DNA from: Candidatus Bathyarchaeota archaeon
GTDB taxonomy: Archaea > Thermoproteota > Bathyarchaeia > Bathyarchaeales > Bathycorpusculaceae
Reading direction: 5' to 3'
Length of the DNA: 64,000 nt
Assembly: GCA_026014735.1 (NCBI GenBank)
Contig: JAOZHT010000003.1
Span: forward strand, 248,001-312,000
Shown: one piece after another, positions 1-8,242 of the stretch
Layout of the letters: every line of letters starts with the position of its first letter
How positions within the stretch are numbered: the stretch's first letter is position 1
Program-made: the position numbers and the translations under genes
The notes under the pieces: generated by a model
The model's input: the letters and a program-made list of their open reading frames with translations, nothing else
Told to the model about the DNA's origin: nothing
Database searches by the model: none

Positions 1-63
1 ACAGCGGGTAAGCATTGCCTTAACAGATAGGCCACGGACAACAATGCCTGCATCCGCCCACGG

Positions 64-450
64 CTAAGGGTTCTTTTTTGCCAGCGTCGGAGGCTTGCGA
101 CGGGCATCCCAGGCATGATGCAGCGCCAAACCCGGGTGACTGAGCAGCATACGGGGTCCAGCGTACCGCATGACGGTCCGGGCTTTCTGCTTCATGTCGG
201 GTCGATAGCAGTGGATGGTGCATTTGCCGCAGGTGGTTTTTTTCTCTTGGAAGGGGCACTTGTCGAGGCGCATAAAGGCGTATTCTTTGAATTGCTGGCA
301 CTCCATGCAGAGGGCGCCGTTTTGGGTGCCGTGGTGGTTTTTGCAGTAGATTTCCACCATGTAGCCTATGGTTTTCTTTTCGCGTCGCATGCGTTTATGG
401 GTGGGGTTTGGGCGTTGAGGCTGCATATGCATCAGATTATAGGTGGGCAT
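64..450 (-). CDS. YgbA-like (nitrous oxide-stimulated promoter) family protein
   Basis: Small cysteine-rich protein (128 aa) matching the YgbA/PF11756 pattern: an EIYCKNHHG segment, then LCMECQ, CPFQEKKTTCGKCTIHCY, and the RYAGPRMLLSHP tail that defines the family. The spaced cysteines suggest a metal or Fe-S site. In enterobacteria the gene responds to nitrosative stress (family knowledge); its exact reaction is unknown. ATG at 450 is the longest start, but an AT-rich stretch (TTAAAACTTA, about 461-472) lies so close that an internal ATG at 432, 426 or 390 (MRREKKT) may be the true one. It diverges from metG across a region holding a repeated RNA-like element. The same window carries hcp, another nitrosative-stress gene. 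Confidence 0.85.
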   Translation of the reverse strand: MPTYNLMHMQPQRPNPTHKRMRREKKTIGYMVEIYCKNHHGTQNGALCMECQQFKEYAFMRLDKCPFQEKKTTCGKCTIHCYRPDMKQKARTVMRYAGPRMLLSHPGLALHHAWDARRKPPTLAKKNP

Positions 451-513
451 GAACCCACATAAGTTTTAACCCTAATAGCTAAGGGGTTTTCTGGCAGTTC
501 AATTCTGTGCAGG

Positions 514-652
514 CTGTTTTTGTTTAGTTGTTGTTGTGGCGGATCCGCCTTTATTCAACAACAACCCGCGGATTGTGCAAAGCAATGCTTCTTAGCAACA
601 GGCGCCGGGGCGCATTGCAGGCTGGTTGTGCAATCAGCCACAAGCAGAACAA
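514..652 (+). ncRNA. Candidate structured RNA element, copy A
   Basis: About 139 nt of non-coding sequence that recurs at 30715-30853 with roughly 80 percent identity by eye and one single-base gap. A 10-bp stem GTTGTTGTTG/CAACAACAAC encloses a GGCG/CGCC hairpin, and the other copy has GGGG/CCCC there. A second hairpin, GCT-TCTT-AGC, is GCC-TTTT-GGC in the other copy. These paired changes favour a conserved RNA fold over a coding or purely DNA-level repeat. The 3' half (GCATTGCAG ... GGTTGTGCAATC ... CCACAAGCAGAAC) is nearly invariant. It lies about 140 nt upstream of metG, but copy B has no gene downstream on its strand, so a cis leader role is doubtful. Orientation is inferred. Confidence 0.55.
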
Positions 653-789
653 CAAATTGATCTGCTAAGAGGGGCATCCTCTGCTTGCCGTACGCTTCTG
701 CATAAAACCAGGCTCCAAAGCATCTCTATGATGAGCCACATAGCAATTTTAAATAGGGCGAACCTCAACGTTTGGTTGGAGAATCCACT

Positions 790-2484
790 TTGCCCCAGAA
801 AGTTCTCGTAACATCCGCTTGGCCATACATAAACGCCATCCCCCACCTAGGCAACTTAGTCGGCTCCGTCCTATCCGCCGACGTAACCGCCCGCTACTAC
901 CGGCTCAAAGGCGCAGACACATTGATGGTCAGCGGCTCCGACACACACGGCACCCCCATGGAAGTCGCCGCCCTAAAAGAAGGCATAACGCCAAGGGCGC
1001 TAACCCAGCGCAACCACGCAAAAGTGGCTGAGCTGTTCCAGCGGTGGGACGCCAGCTTTGACAATTACACCAGCACCGAAAGCCCCGTGCATAAGGAATT
1101 TGTGCAGAAGACGCTTTTGGAAATTCAGAGGAACGGCTATATCTTCGCGCAGGACACGCAGATGCTTTACTGTGAGCGTGACCAGCGTTTCTTGCCTGAC
1201 CGCTTCGTTGAGGGTAAATGTCCTTTCTGCGGCTGCGAGAAGGCGCGGGGCGACCAATGCGATAGCTGCGGCAAACTGCTTGAGCCCACAGCGTTGATTG
1301 AGCCGTACTGTACCATATGCAAAACCAAGCCAGTTGTGAAGAACACGCGGCACTGGTATATTGACCTCTCCAAACTCGAAAAGCAGCTGATAGAATACAT
1401 AGAAAATAATCCTCAGCTTCCCTCTAACGTAAAATGCTTCAGCCTAAACTGGATTAAAGAGGGCCTTAAACCCCGCGCCGTCACCCGCGACGTCGAATGG
1501 GGCATACCTGCACCGTTTGAAGGCGCCGAGGGCAAAACCATCTATGTCTGGGTGGAAGCCGTGATGGGCTACATATCCGCCACCATCGAGCACAGCCAGC
1601 GTCTGGGGCAGCCTGAGAAGTGGCGCGAATACTGGCTCAACAAGGAAGCGAAAACCCTCTACTTTGTCGGCAAAGACAACATCCCATTCCACACCATCAT
1701 CCTACCCGCGCTGCTTTTAGCTTCGGGTCAAGGCTACAACCTCCCATACAACGTTTCCGCCACCGAGTTTCTCCAGTTCCGCGGACAAAAAGCCTCCAAA
1801 AGCCAGCGGGTAGGCATCTGGATAGACGAAGCCTTAGAGATGTACCCGGTGGATTACTGGCGCTTCTTCCTCATCGCCACGCGCCCCGAAAGCAAAGACA
1901 CCAACTTCACCTGGGAAGCCTTCCGAGAAAAAATCAACGCCGACCTCAACGACACATTTGGCAACTTCATCCACCGCACCCTCTCATTCATAAACAGCAA
2001 ATTCGAGGCAACCATCCCCGCGCCTGCCAAGATGGAGCCCGAGGACCAGGCGGTTCTTGACTGCATCAAAGTGCGGGTTGAGGAGGCAGCTAAGCAAATC
2101 GAGGACGGCTGGCTCCAATCCGCCGCCAACACCCTTATCACGATAAGCCGCACCGGCAACCAGTACCTAAACACCAACGAGCCCTGGAACCTCATGAAGA
2201 CCGACAAAGAGAAGGCAGGCACGATTTTCTATGTGGCGGCACAGGTGGTGAAGGCGATTTCGGTGGTTTCCGCTTCGTTTATGCCCCAGACCGCTCAGCA
2301 GCTCTGGCAGATACTGAATTTAGAGGGCAAAGTGGAGCAGCGGTGCTGGAGCGATGCGTTGGTGCCGCTTGAGGCGGGGCACAGAATACAGAAGCCGCAG
2401 CCGCTGTTTAAGAAAATCGATCTTGACGATGACAAACTCGACGAGCAGCTGGCGCAGATCAGGGGGAAAAAAGCAGCAAAATGA
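790..2484 (+). CDS. metG: Methionyl-tRNA synthetase
   Basis: Class I aminoacyl-tRNA synthetase charging tRNA-Met and initiator tRNA with methionine. The N-terminus VTSAWPYINAIPHLGN carries the HIGH-type motif (PHLGN). A four-cysteine zinc knuckle (CPFC...CDSC) and a second pair (CTIC) sit in the connective domain, and KASKS near residue 334 is the KMSKS loop. No C-terminal EMAP-like tRNA-binding domain is visible, so this is the short form. TTG at 790 is preferred over TTG at 772 because GGAG (778-781) is 8 nt upstream and the protein then starts MPQKVLVTSAWPY. The stop TGA overlaps the ATG of a 52-aa ORF, suggesting co-translation. Confidence 0.96.
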   Translation: MPQKVLVTSAWPYINAIPHLGNLVGSVLSADVTARYYRLKGADTLMVSGSDTHGTPMEVAALKEGITPRALTQRNHAKVAELFQRWDASFDNYTSTESPVHKEFVQKTLLEIQRNGYIFAQDTQMLYCERDQRFLPDRFVEGKCPFCGCEKARGDQCDSCGKLLEPTALIEPYCTICKTKPVVKNTRHWYIDLSKLEKQLIEYIENNPQLPSNVKCFSLNWIKEGLKPRAVTRDVEWGIPAPFEGAEGKTIYVWVEAVMGYISATIEHSQRLGQPEKWREYWLNKEAKTLYFVGKDNIPFHTIILPALLLASGQGYNLPYNVSATEFLQFRGQKASKSQRVGIWIDEALEMYPVDYWRFFLIATRPESKDTNFTWEAFREKINADLNDTFGNFIHRTLSFINSKFEATIPAPAKMEPEDQAVLDCIKVRVEEAAKQIEDGWLQSAANTLITISRTGNQYLNTNEPWNLMKTDKEKAGTIFYVAAQVVKAISVVSASFMPQTAQQLWQILNLEGKVEQRCWSDALVPLEAGHRIQKPQPLFKKIDLDDDKLDEQLAQIRGKKAAK

Positions 2485-2639
2485 GGGAACGTTTTGCGAA
2501 GCACAAAGCTTCAACGAAAATTTCTCAGTTAGCGGGGATAGACCAACAATTATTTGAAAACAGAGATCCCTCGAAAGAATTGACAAGCATGCGAAAAGAG
2601 TGGTCAGAGGAATTTGATAAAAGAGTCAATAATTTTTAG
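2481..2639 (+). CDS. Small 52-aa protein overlapping the metG stop
   Basis: The ATG overlaps the metG stop as ATGA and the frame runs to TAG at 2637-2639. The product is charged and probably helical (starts MRERFAKHKASTKISQLAG, ends EEFDKRVNNF). No domain is recognised. The overlap and lack of a gap argue for translational coupling, and the composition resembles small antitoxin-type or adaptor peptides, but no toxin is adjacent. It could also be a remnant. The codon pattern is acceptable for a gene, but the evidence is modest. Confidence 0.45.
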   Translation: MRERFAKHKASTKISQLAGIDQQLFENRDPSKELTSMRKEWSEEFDKRVNNF

Positions 2640-2669
2640 TTGGCGAATGATTGTTGCGGAGCTGTTTTT

Positions 2670-3341
2670 ATGACTATCAAAACCCTCGCCGACCTTCATG
2701 TCCACACCACCTACTCCAACGACAGTCTAATCACGCCTAAAAACCTCGTTTTCTACGCTAAAAAGCGGGGGCTCAACGCGGTCGCCGTCACCGACCACAA
2801 CAGCCTAGATGGCGCCTACAAAATCGCCAAAGAAACTGACTTCCTCATCATCCCCGGCATGGAGGTTTCCAGCGCCGACGGACACATCGTTGCCTTAAAC
2901 GTTAAAGAGCTTATTCCACGCGGCTTTAGCGCTCTTGAAACCGTTAAGCTGATCCATAAAGCAGGCGGCGTCGCCATTGCCTGTCACCCCTACGTTTACT
3001 TCAAAGGTTGCCTGCGCGAAAACGTCTGTGATGCTTTCGACGCCATTGAAGTCATTAACGCCCGGGCCTTCCCTTTTAAGGATAGCATAGCGAAAGCTGA
3101 GGCCGCGGCGCAGCGTTTTGGGCTGTCGAGGGTGGCGGGAACCGATGCGCATTATGGACCCCAAATCGGCTACGGCTACACCGAAATCATAGCTGAGGCT
3201 CCCACAGTGGATGCTATCATGGAGGCTATCGTTGCAGGGAAATGTAGTCCCCACGGATGCGCTGTGCCCTATTTTTTGAATGCCCAACAGCAAGTGCTTA
3301 GGATTAGACGGATGCTAAAGAAACTTGCAGCCCGCGCCTAA
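2670..3341 (+). CDS. PHP-domain metal-dependent phosphoesterase
   Basis: Compact 223-aa protein that is a single PHP domain. LHVHTTYSND gives the HxH metal motif, VTDHNS the second metal motif, PGMEVSS a third ligand region, and CHPY and GTDAH the C-terminal ligands. Family members are Mn/Zn-dependent phosphatases or nucleases; stand-alone archaeal versions are usually assigned as phosphatases without a proven substrate. ATG 2670 is chosen over TTG 2640 because GGAG (2658-2661) lies 8 nt upstream. It follows the metG unit on the same strand but has its own ribosome site. Confidence 0.9.
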   Translation: MTIKTLADLHVHTTYSNDSLITPKNLVFYAKKRGLNAVAVTDHNSLDGAYKIAKETDFLIIPGMEVSSADGHIVALNVKELIPRGFSALETVKLIHKAGGVAIACHPYVYFKGCLRENVCDAFDAIEVINARAFPFKDSIAKAEAAAQRFGLSRVAGTDAHYGPQIGYGYTEIIAEAPTVDAIMEAIVAGKCSPHGCAVPYFLNAQQQVLRIRRMLKKLAARA

Positions 3342-3502
3342 CAGCGGTTGAAAATTTGTGGATTTTTTAGGCTGCGCGGCAGGTGACTTGTTTTTCATTC
3401 TTTTCCCTATGTCTGGGGCACTGCATGGCAGCCTTCTTTGGGGTATCTTCCGCATAATCAATATATTTATGGATTCGACTAACTTTGCAACCGGTGCTTT
3501 GC

Positions 3503-4084
3503 ATGAAGATAAAAATTGTTGTTTCCGCAATCGTTATCGTTGCTGCCTTAATAGGTGCAGTTTTTGCAGGCGTCTACTTTTCCACCTACAATAACTTGGT
3601 GACGTTAAATGCTTCTGCCGATGAGAAGTGGGCGCAGGTTGAGCAGGAGCTCCAGCGCAGATACGACCTCATACCCAACGTGGTTAAAGCCGCCGAAGCC
3701 TACATCACCTATGAAGGCTCCATCTTGGAGAATGTCACGGGGCTGCGTAATCAATGGCTGGCTGCAAAGCGAAGTGGCAACTTGGATGCTATAGACAACG
3801 CCACCGCCCAGTTGGAATCAGGCATCTCCAGTTTGGTGGTGACTTTCGAAGCTTACCCTACCCTCCAAGCCTCCGATGTTGTTCAATCCTTAATGATTAC
3901 GTTGGAAGGCACCGAAAACCGCATCTCCACCGAGCGCATGCGCTTTAACGAAGCCGTCCGAGACTACAACACAGCCATAGCGGTTTTCCCTGCGAATCTG
4001 TGGGTAGCAGGCTGGGGCTTTGAAGCCAAAACTTACTTCCAGGCGCAGATAGGCGCAACCGAGGTTCCCCAAGTTGACCTGTAG
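3503..4084 (+). CDS. LemA family membrane protein
   Basis: A 193-aa protein with one N-terminal membrane segment (residues 4-25) and an extracytoplasmic helical LemA domain: NNLVTLNASADEKWAQVEQ followed by RRYDLIPNVVKA is the family signature. The role is not biochemically defined; LemA proteins commonly pair with TPM-domain proteins, as here, where a TPM gene starts 17 bp after the stop. ATG 3503 is preferred over TTG 3485, with GGTG (3493-3496) as ribosome site. The two genes probably form an envelope-stress or protein quality-control unit (inference from the pairing). Confidence 0.92.
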   Translation: MKIKIVVSAIVIVAALIGAVFAGVYFSTYNNLVTLNASADEKWAQVEQELQRRYDLIPNVVKAAEAYITYEGSILENVTGLRNQWLAAKRSGNLDAIDNATAQLESGISSLVVTFEAYPTLQASDVVQSLMITLEGTENRISTERMRFNEAVRDYNTAIAVFPANLWVAGWGFEAKTYFQAQIGATEVPQVDL

Positions 4085-4101
4085 GTTGAGGTATAGACTG
4101 C

Positions 4102-4836
4102 TTGGTTAGCAAACGCTTTGTGGCATTAACTGCTGTTTTGCTTTTACTGTCCTCATCGTTTATGCTCCCGCTGTGCAGCGCCCAAATTGTTGATTCAGAA
4201 TGGGCTGATGCGATAGATGCCTACTGCTATGAAGTTGATTATGACACGTCAGCGGAGATTGTGGTGTGTGTTTTTCCTTCGCTTACTGGACATGGCATAA
4301 CCGATGGTTCCGGCAAAGAAATCACCGATATAGTGAAGCTGGGCGTTTACGTCTTTAACGATTTGCCGCTTGATGTTGCTGACGGAACCCAAACGGGGAT
4401 TGGCAAGAAGGGCAAAGACAACGGCGTATTGGTGCTGGTGGCCCTTGAGGAGCGGCAGTGGCGCATCGAAGTGGGCTACGGCCTAGAAGCAGACATAACC
4501 GACATCGAAAGCAACCTGATTGCTCAGCAGTATCTGGTCCCCGCGTTTAAAAGCGCCGACTACGGTGAAGGCTTATACGACACCGTTGTGGCATTGGGGG
4601 CGCAGATTCCAGTCACAAATCAAACCCTCACTGACCCCCTCCGCGGCTACTACTTCTACGAAAGCACCGACACCCCAGCGTCGACGCCTACGCCCTTTTG
4701 GCTCCTTGACATCTACGGATTGCCCCTGTGGCTGGTAATCGTGCTCTTGGTGCTCGGTGTGGCCCTCCCCGTGTTTGGTGGACGCGCCAGAGGCGGCGGA
4801 CGCTCAGGCGGCGGGGGAGCAGGCGGAAAATGGTAA
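4102..4836 (+). CDS. TPM-domain membrane protein (YgcG-like)
   Basis: Secreted/membrane protein of 244 aa: a signal peptide (residues 1-28), then a TPM domain with the GKKGKDNGVLVLVALEERQW core and VGYGLEADI, then a C-terminal transmembrane helix (about 207-224) and a Gly/Arg/Ser-rich tail typical of the family. TPM domains are phosphatase- or chaperone-like modules; the substrate is unknown. The start is TTG 4102 with GAGGT about 10 nt upstream. It is co-directional with lemA and likely co-transcribed. It converges on the glycosyltransferase gene with only 4 bp between. Confidence 0.9.
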   Translation: MVSKRFVALTAVLLLLSSSFMLPLCSAQIVDSEWADAIDAYCYEVDYDTSAEIVVCVFPSLTGHGITDGSGKEITDIVKLGVYVFNDLPLDVADGTQTGIGKKGKDNGVLVLVALEERQWRIEVGYGLEADITDIESNLIAQQYLVPAFKSADYGEGLYDTVVALGAQIPVTNQTLTDPLRGYYFYESTDTPASTPTPFWLLDIYGLPLWLVIVLLVLGVALPVFGGRARGGGRSGGGGAGGKW

Positions 4837-4840
4837 AAGG

Positions 4841-5575
4841 CTAGGGGTTTAGGCGGAAAGACAGCATATCCATACCGATTTTTTTGCCGTCCCGCATCGG
4901 ATTCACTTTTGAGCCGCCCCTGTTTCTCTCGCGCCAACAAACCGGAACCTCAGTGACGGGGTAGCCGAGTTGTTTGCATCGCACAATCATTTCGGTGTCA
5001 AAGAAGTAGCCGTCGGTTTTTGATTGACTCAGCACGGCTTGGGCGAGGCTGCGGTTCATGGTTTTAAAGCCGCATTGATGATCATGAATGCCGTCTAGGA
5101 AGAGCAGCCGCACAAACATGTTATATGTTAAGCTAAAGAGGGTGCGTGAGGCTCGGCGTTCCACCTGGGAGCCGGTGACGTGTCGTGACCCGATTGCCAT
5201 GCCGCCTTTGCGCTTCACTACCTCGTAGAGTTTGGGTAAGCAGGCTAAGTCGGTGGCTAAATCCACATCCATGAAGGCTACGATTTTGCCGTTTGAGGCT
5301 TTTACGGCGTTTTTGATGGCTTTGCCCTTGCCTAGTCGGGTGGGTGAATGCAGCAGCCTAAGTGAGGGGTTATGCTGGGACATTTTGGCGACGATTTCGT
5401 CGGTGCCATCCGTGCTGCCGTCTTCGGAAACGATGATTTCGTAGGAGCTGCAGAATTTTTTTAGCGCCGCCTCCACTTCTCCTATGCACCGCTCAATCTG
5501 GACTGCCTCGTTGTAGGCGGGCAGCAGGATCGAGAGTTCCTTGTGGGGCGGTTGTTTCTTCAAGCGTGTGTACAC
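4841..5575 (-). CDS. Family 2 glycosyltransferase (dolichyl-phosphate sugar synthase-like)
   Basis: Cytoplasmic GT-A enzyme of 244 aa with the GT2 elements: ILLPAYNEA at the N-terminus, VSEDGSTDGT (nucleotide-sugar binding), FMDVDLATD (DxD-type metal site) and a QCGFK/W-R catalytic region (HDHQCGFKTM, CWRERNRGGSK). It most resembles dolichyl-phosphate mannose/glucose synthases that build lipid-linked sugar donors for surface glycosylation. The divergently placed gene at 5795 is a GT-C membrane glycosyltransferase, the class that uses such lipid donors, so the pair may act together. It lacks a C-terminal membrane domain. Confidence 0.92.
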   Translation of the reverse strand: MYTRLKKQPPHKELSILLPAYNEAVQIERCIGEVEAALKKFCSSYEIIVSEDGSTDGTDEIVAKMSQHNPSLRLLHSPTRLGKGKAIKNAVKASNGKIVAFMDVDLATDLACLPKLYEVVKRKGGMAIGSRHVTGSQVERRASRTLFSLTYNMFVRLLFLDGIHDHQCGFKTMNRSLAQAVLSQSKTDGYFFDTEMIVRCKQLGYPVTEVPVCWRERNRGGSKVNPMRDGKKIGMDMLSFRLNP

Positions 5576-5710
5576 CTGCGAGCTTAAAAAAGAAATGTGT
5601 CTTAGCCATAAATCACTTGCGTATATCTACGATTAAACCGCGGAGGCGTACATATCGCAAACTCTTTTTAGAGCCATACAATTATTCTCAACCTGAAAGA
5701 GGGGTCGCAA

Positions 5711-7354
5711 ATCATCACTGAATCAGCCAGCATTAGCCTGCAGCCTAAAAGCCCCAGCAGCCGCTTTGTTGCCGCTCACAAGTACCGCCTCGCGTTGCTG
5801 GTGTTTCTGCTGGTTTTTGTTGTGGCTGCGTCGTATGGTTTGGGTTACATGTCGGTTCAGTGGGATGAGATGCCGCATCTCTTCGGAGGCACCCTGCTGA
5901 GCCGCGGGCAAACCTGGGAGTACATGACTACCTACGGCTACTACCCGCCCATCTTTGACATAGTCACCATGGGCTACTTCCATATGTTGGGCGTCAACGA
6001 GGTAGCGGGGCGGCTGGTGGCAGTGACGTTTGCGGCGCTCTCGATTTGGCTGCTTTTCGAATTCGCCAAGCGCAGTTACGGCCAAAAACAAGCCCTCATC
6101 GCAAGCGTGCTCTTGGGGACCATGCCGGGGTTCTTCTGGCTTAGCCGAGTCACCATGCTGGAAACCATGCTCATATTCTTCTTCACACTGGTCATGTTCA
6201 GCTTCTATGTTTGGCTAAGCAAACAGGGCAGCTACCGCGCGCTGGTATTCAGCGGACTCGCGCTGGGCATCGGCGTGTTGGCGAAGTACCAGATCATCGT
6301 TGCCGCCCTCGCTATGCTGCTTAGCATCCTGTTTCTGGCGCGCAAGCAGCTTAAGCTGAACATAGCCAAGTTTCTTCTCATCGTAGTCATTGTGGTGTTG
6401 GTTGCGGCGCCCTGGTTTGCGCTGATTTACCACTACAACGGCATGACCAAATTCGAAACCCTCCAGTACGTGATGAGCGAGGGCGGACAGGACCGACCTG
6501 CCTACAGCAACCGCTTCCAGCCCCTGCCCGTCTACTACCTCGTCGAGATGGCTTGGCCCTTCAACGACATCCCCGTGCACCCCATCACGCTGCCCATCTT
6601 TATCTTGGGGCTCTGCGGCCTTGGTATGTTTGCTTATCGGCGAAGCCGACAGGACATCTTCTTTTTGACCTGGTTTGTGGTGGTGTACGTGTTCTTTACG
6701 CTGATTCCTAATCGGCAATGGCGCTACGTGACGCCTCTTTTCCCGATTTTAGCCATTGCGGCGGCATGTTTTGTGATGTTTCTCTACGGCAAAGTCAAGG
6801 GTTGGCAGCCCCAGTTGCCCAGCCTCAAAGCGGAGCGGGCAAAGAAAGCTGCTGCCATCGCCTTCATCGCATTAATCGCCTCGGCGGTTGCTTACAGCGG
6901 CTATGAAGCCTACCGGATGACGGAGCGCGACCAAATCCACATCCCCGTGCAGGAAGCCACCCGCTACCTTGCATCCCATCTGGGCCCTAATGAGTCAGCT
7001 GCTTTGGTTTGCTCCTTTAACCTGCTTAGCCAGGATATGTTCCGCTTCTATTTGCCCGACAACATGAGCAGCTACCAGATTTGGCAGTACCCCGCGCTTG
7101 CCGTGGACGCCTTTAAACCCGATTTTGACATAGACGAGTTCGTGCAGCTCTGCGTGGACCGACGCGTAAAATACATTATCCTCTTCGACTATGGCATCAA
7201 CACCAAATTCTTCAACACCACCCTCGACTACACTCAGGTGGAAATGATGATTTACAGCACCGGACGCTTCGGCGACCCCAACGACCAGCCGTTTTGGGGC
7301 GACTTCTACGGCAACATGGGCTACCGCATCTTCCTAGTGCGTTTCCTAGGCTAG
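5711..7354 (+). CDS. GT39-type membrane glycosyltransferase
   Basis: Polytopic GT-C family protein (519 aa from TTG 5795). The first loop holds the acidic catalytic motif (VQWDEMPH), followed by about ten hydrophobic segments and an extracytoplasmic C-terminal domain (after residue about 370). It is related to ArnT/PMT enzymes that move a sugar from a lipid phosphate carrier to protein or lipid. The frame stays open upstream of TTG 5795 to at least 5681, with a purine-rich AAAGAGGGG at 5696-5704 but no ATG, GTG or TTG in that stretch. Either TTG 5795 (inside the first membrane helix) is the start, or a rare codon such as ATC 5711 is used. Its stop shares the CTAG tetramer with the convergent PPC gene. 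Confidence 0.85.
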   Translation: MITESASISLQPKSPSSRFVAAHKYRLALLVFLLVFVVAASYGLGYMSVQWDEMPHLFGGTLLSRGQTWEYMTTYGYYPPIFDIVTMGYFHMLGVNEVAGRLVAVTFAALSIWLLFEFAKRSYGQKQALIASVLLGTMPGFFWLSRVTMLETMLIFFFTLVMFSFYVWLSKQGSYRALVFSGLALGIGVLAKYQIIVAALAMLLSILFLARKQLKLNIAKFLLIVVIVVLVAAPWFALIYHYNGMTKFETLQYVMSEGGQDRPAYSNRFQPLPVYYLVEMAWPFNDIPVHPITLPIFILGLCGLGMFAYRRSRQDIFFLTWFVVVYVFFTLIPNRQWRYVTPLFPILAIAAACFVMFLYGKVKGWQPQLPSLKAERAKKAAAIAFIALIASAVAYSGYEAYRMTERDQIHIPVQEATRYLASHLGPNESAALVCSFNLLSQDMFRFYLPDNMSSYQIWQYPALAVDAFKPDFDIDEFVQLCVDRRVKYIILFDYGINTKFFNTTLDYTQVEMMIYSTGRFGDPNDQPFWGDFYGNMGYRIFLVRFLG

Positions 7355-7794
7355 CACTCTAAAAATTCAAAGCCCGTTTGCGTGTTCTTCTCGCGCCGTG
7401 CGGAGCCGCCTGCAAGTTCCAAGATGACGACTTCGCCGATTTGCCACACATCCACGCCCATCCGCACACAGCCCGTAATCGCGTTGTCGTTTCTGCCAAA
7501 ACTCGCATGCATATGCAGCTTAGCGGCGCCTGATTCGTCGCGGAAAAGGGTGCCTACGCCGACGCCTTCATGTACGCCCCGCAGAAGCGTAACCATAGCC
7601 TGCGGCGGCATCGCTTTGCCGTCTTTGGGGCCAACCACCACTTTGCTTTGGTCTTCGGCTCCGCCTAGAAAGAAGCATAGGGCGCTTTGGATTTGTTTGT
7701 CGCTGGCGAATTTTTCGATGACTTCGTGGATGCGTTCGCCTTGGTGGAGGCGGAGTATGAAGATTCTTCCAAGGGTTGCCTCTGTGTAGTCCAT
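7351..7794 (-). CDS. PPC (DUF296) domain protein
   Basis: A 147-aa single-domain protein of the PPC/DUF296 family. It has RIFILRLHQGERI at the N-terminus, and KLHMHASFGRND with its histidines plus TGCVRMGVDVWQIGEVVI, the conserved core around the trimer metal site. In plants the domain occurs in AT-hook proteins; in prokaryotes the function is unproven and DNA binding should not be assumed. A TATA-like TTCTTTTATAG (minus strand, about 7830-7841) is about 40 nt upstream of the ATG. It is convergent with the GT39 gene, sharing CTAG at the stops. Confidence 0.88.
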   Translation of the reverse strand: MDYTEATLGRIFILRLHQGERIHEVIEKFASDKQIQSALCFFLGGAEDQSKVVVGPKDGKAMPPQAMVTLLRGVHEGVGVGTLFRDESGAAKLHMHASFGRNDNAITGCVRMGVDVWQIGEVVILELAGGSARREKNTQTGFEFLEC

Positions 7795-7983
7795 GGTGTT
7801 CAGCTCTGGCTAAATTGATGGGTGGTGGACTATAAAAGAATTCAAGCCCCAACCGATGGTTTCCGGGCAACGGCTGATGGCGGATCTGAGCTGTGCCTCT
7901 ATAGGCTTGTGGATAGAACCGCTATTGTGGGCTAATATGCGGCAAGTAAAGTATGGGAAGGACGAGTAAAGAAGGATTTCCGT

Positions 7984-8240
7984 TTAGATTCGTGCTATGT
8001 AGAGTAAATCTTCCTGTTCAGCGCAGACGAATTCCAGCCCGGATGCTTCTACATCGGTTTTTTGGGGAGTTGGGCGGCGCTTTGAAGTTTTTTTCGGGGA
8101 CATATTTTTCGACCTCGTAAAGAGCCAACAGAGTATCAGAGTTGCCTAATAAACGTTGTCCCGTTTTTAAAACAGTCTTGCAGCCGCTTATTGCGTTGCA
8201 AACCAGATTCAGAATCCATATCTGGGTTTGGATTGCAAAC
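7984..8240 (-). pseudogene. Frameshifted short coding remnant
   Basis: On the minus strand a frame stays open from the TAG near 8240 to about 8060 (contains GQRLLGNSDTLLALYEVEKY). After a homopolymer TTTTTTGGGG (8058-8067, plus strand) a second frame continues in a coding-like way to TAA at 7984-7986 (KTDVEASGLEFVCAEQEDLL, then YIARI). No ATG, GTG or TTG opens the first part. It may be a small gene broken by a one-base indel, a sequencing error, or programmed slippage. The product is not recognised. Apart from this, 7795-8242 holds only the PPC promoter. Confidence 0.35.
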
Positions 8241-8242
8241 CA

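Noticed and set aside
729-735. ATGATGA as C box of a C/D sRNA before metG
   Set aside because: No D/D' CTGA boxes at suitable distance.
1000-2222. Several 60-146-codon frames antisense to or out of frame with metG
   Set aside because: Shadows of a well-supported MetRS gene in GC-rich sequence.
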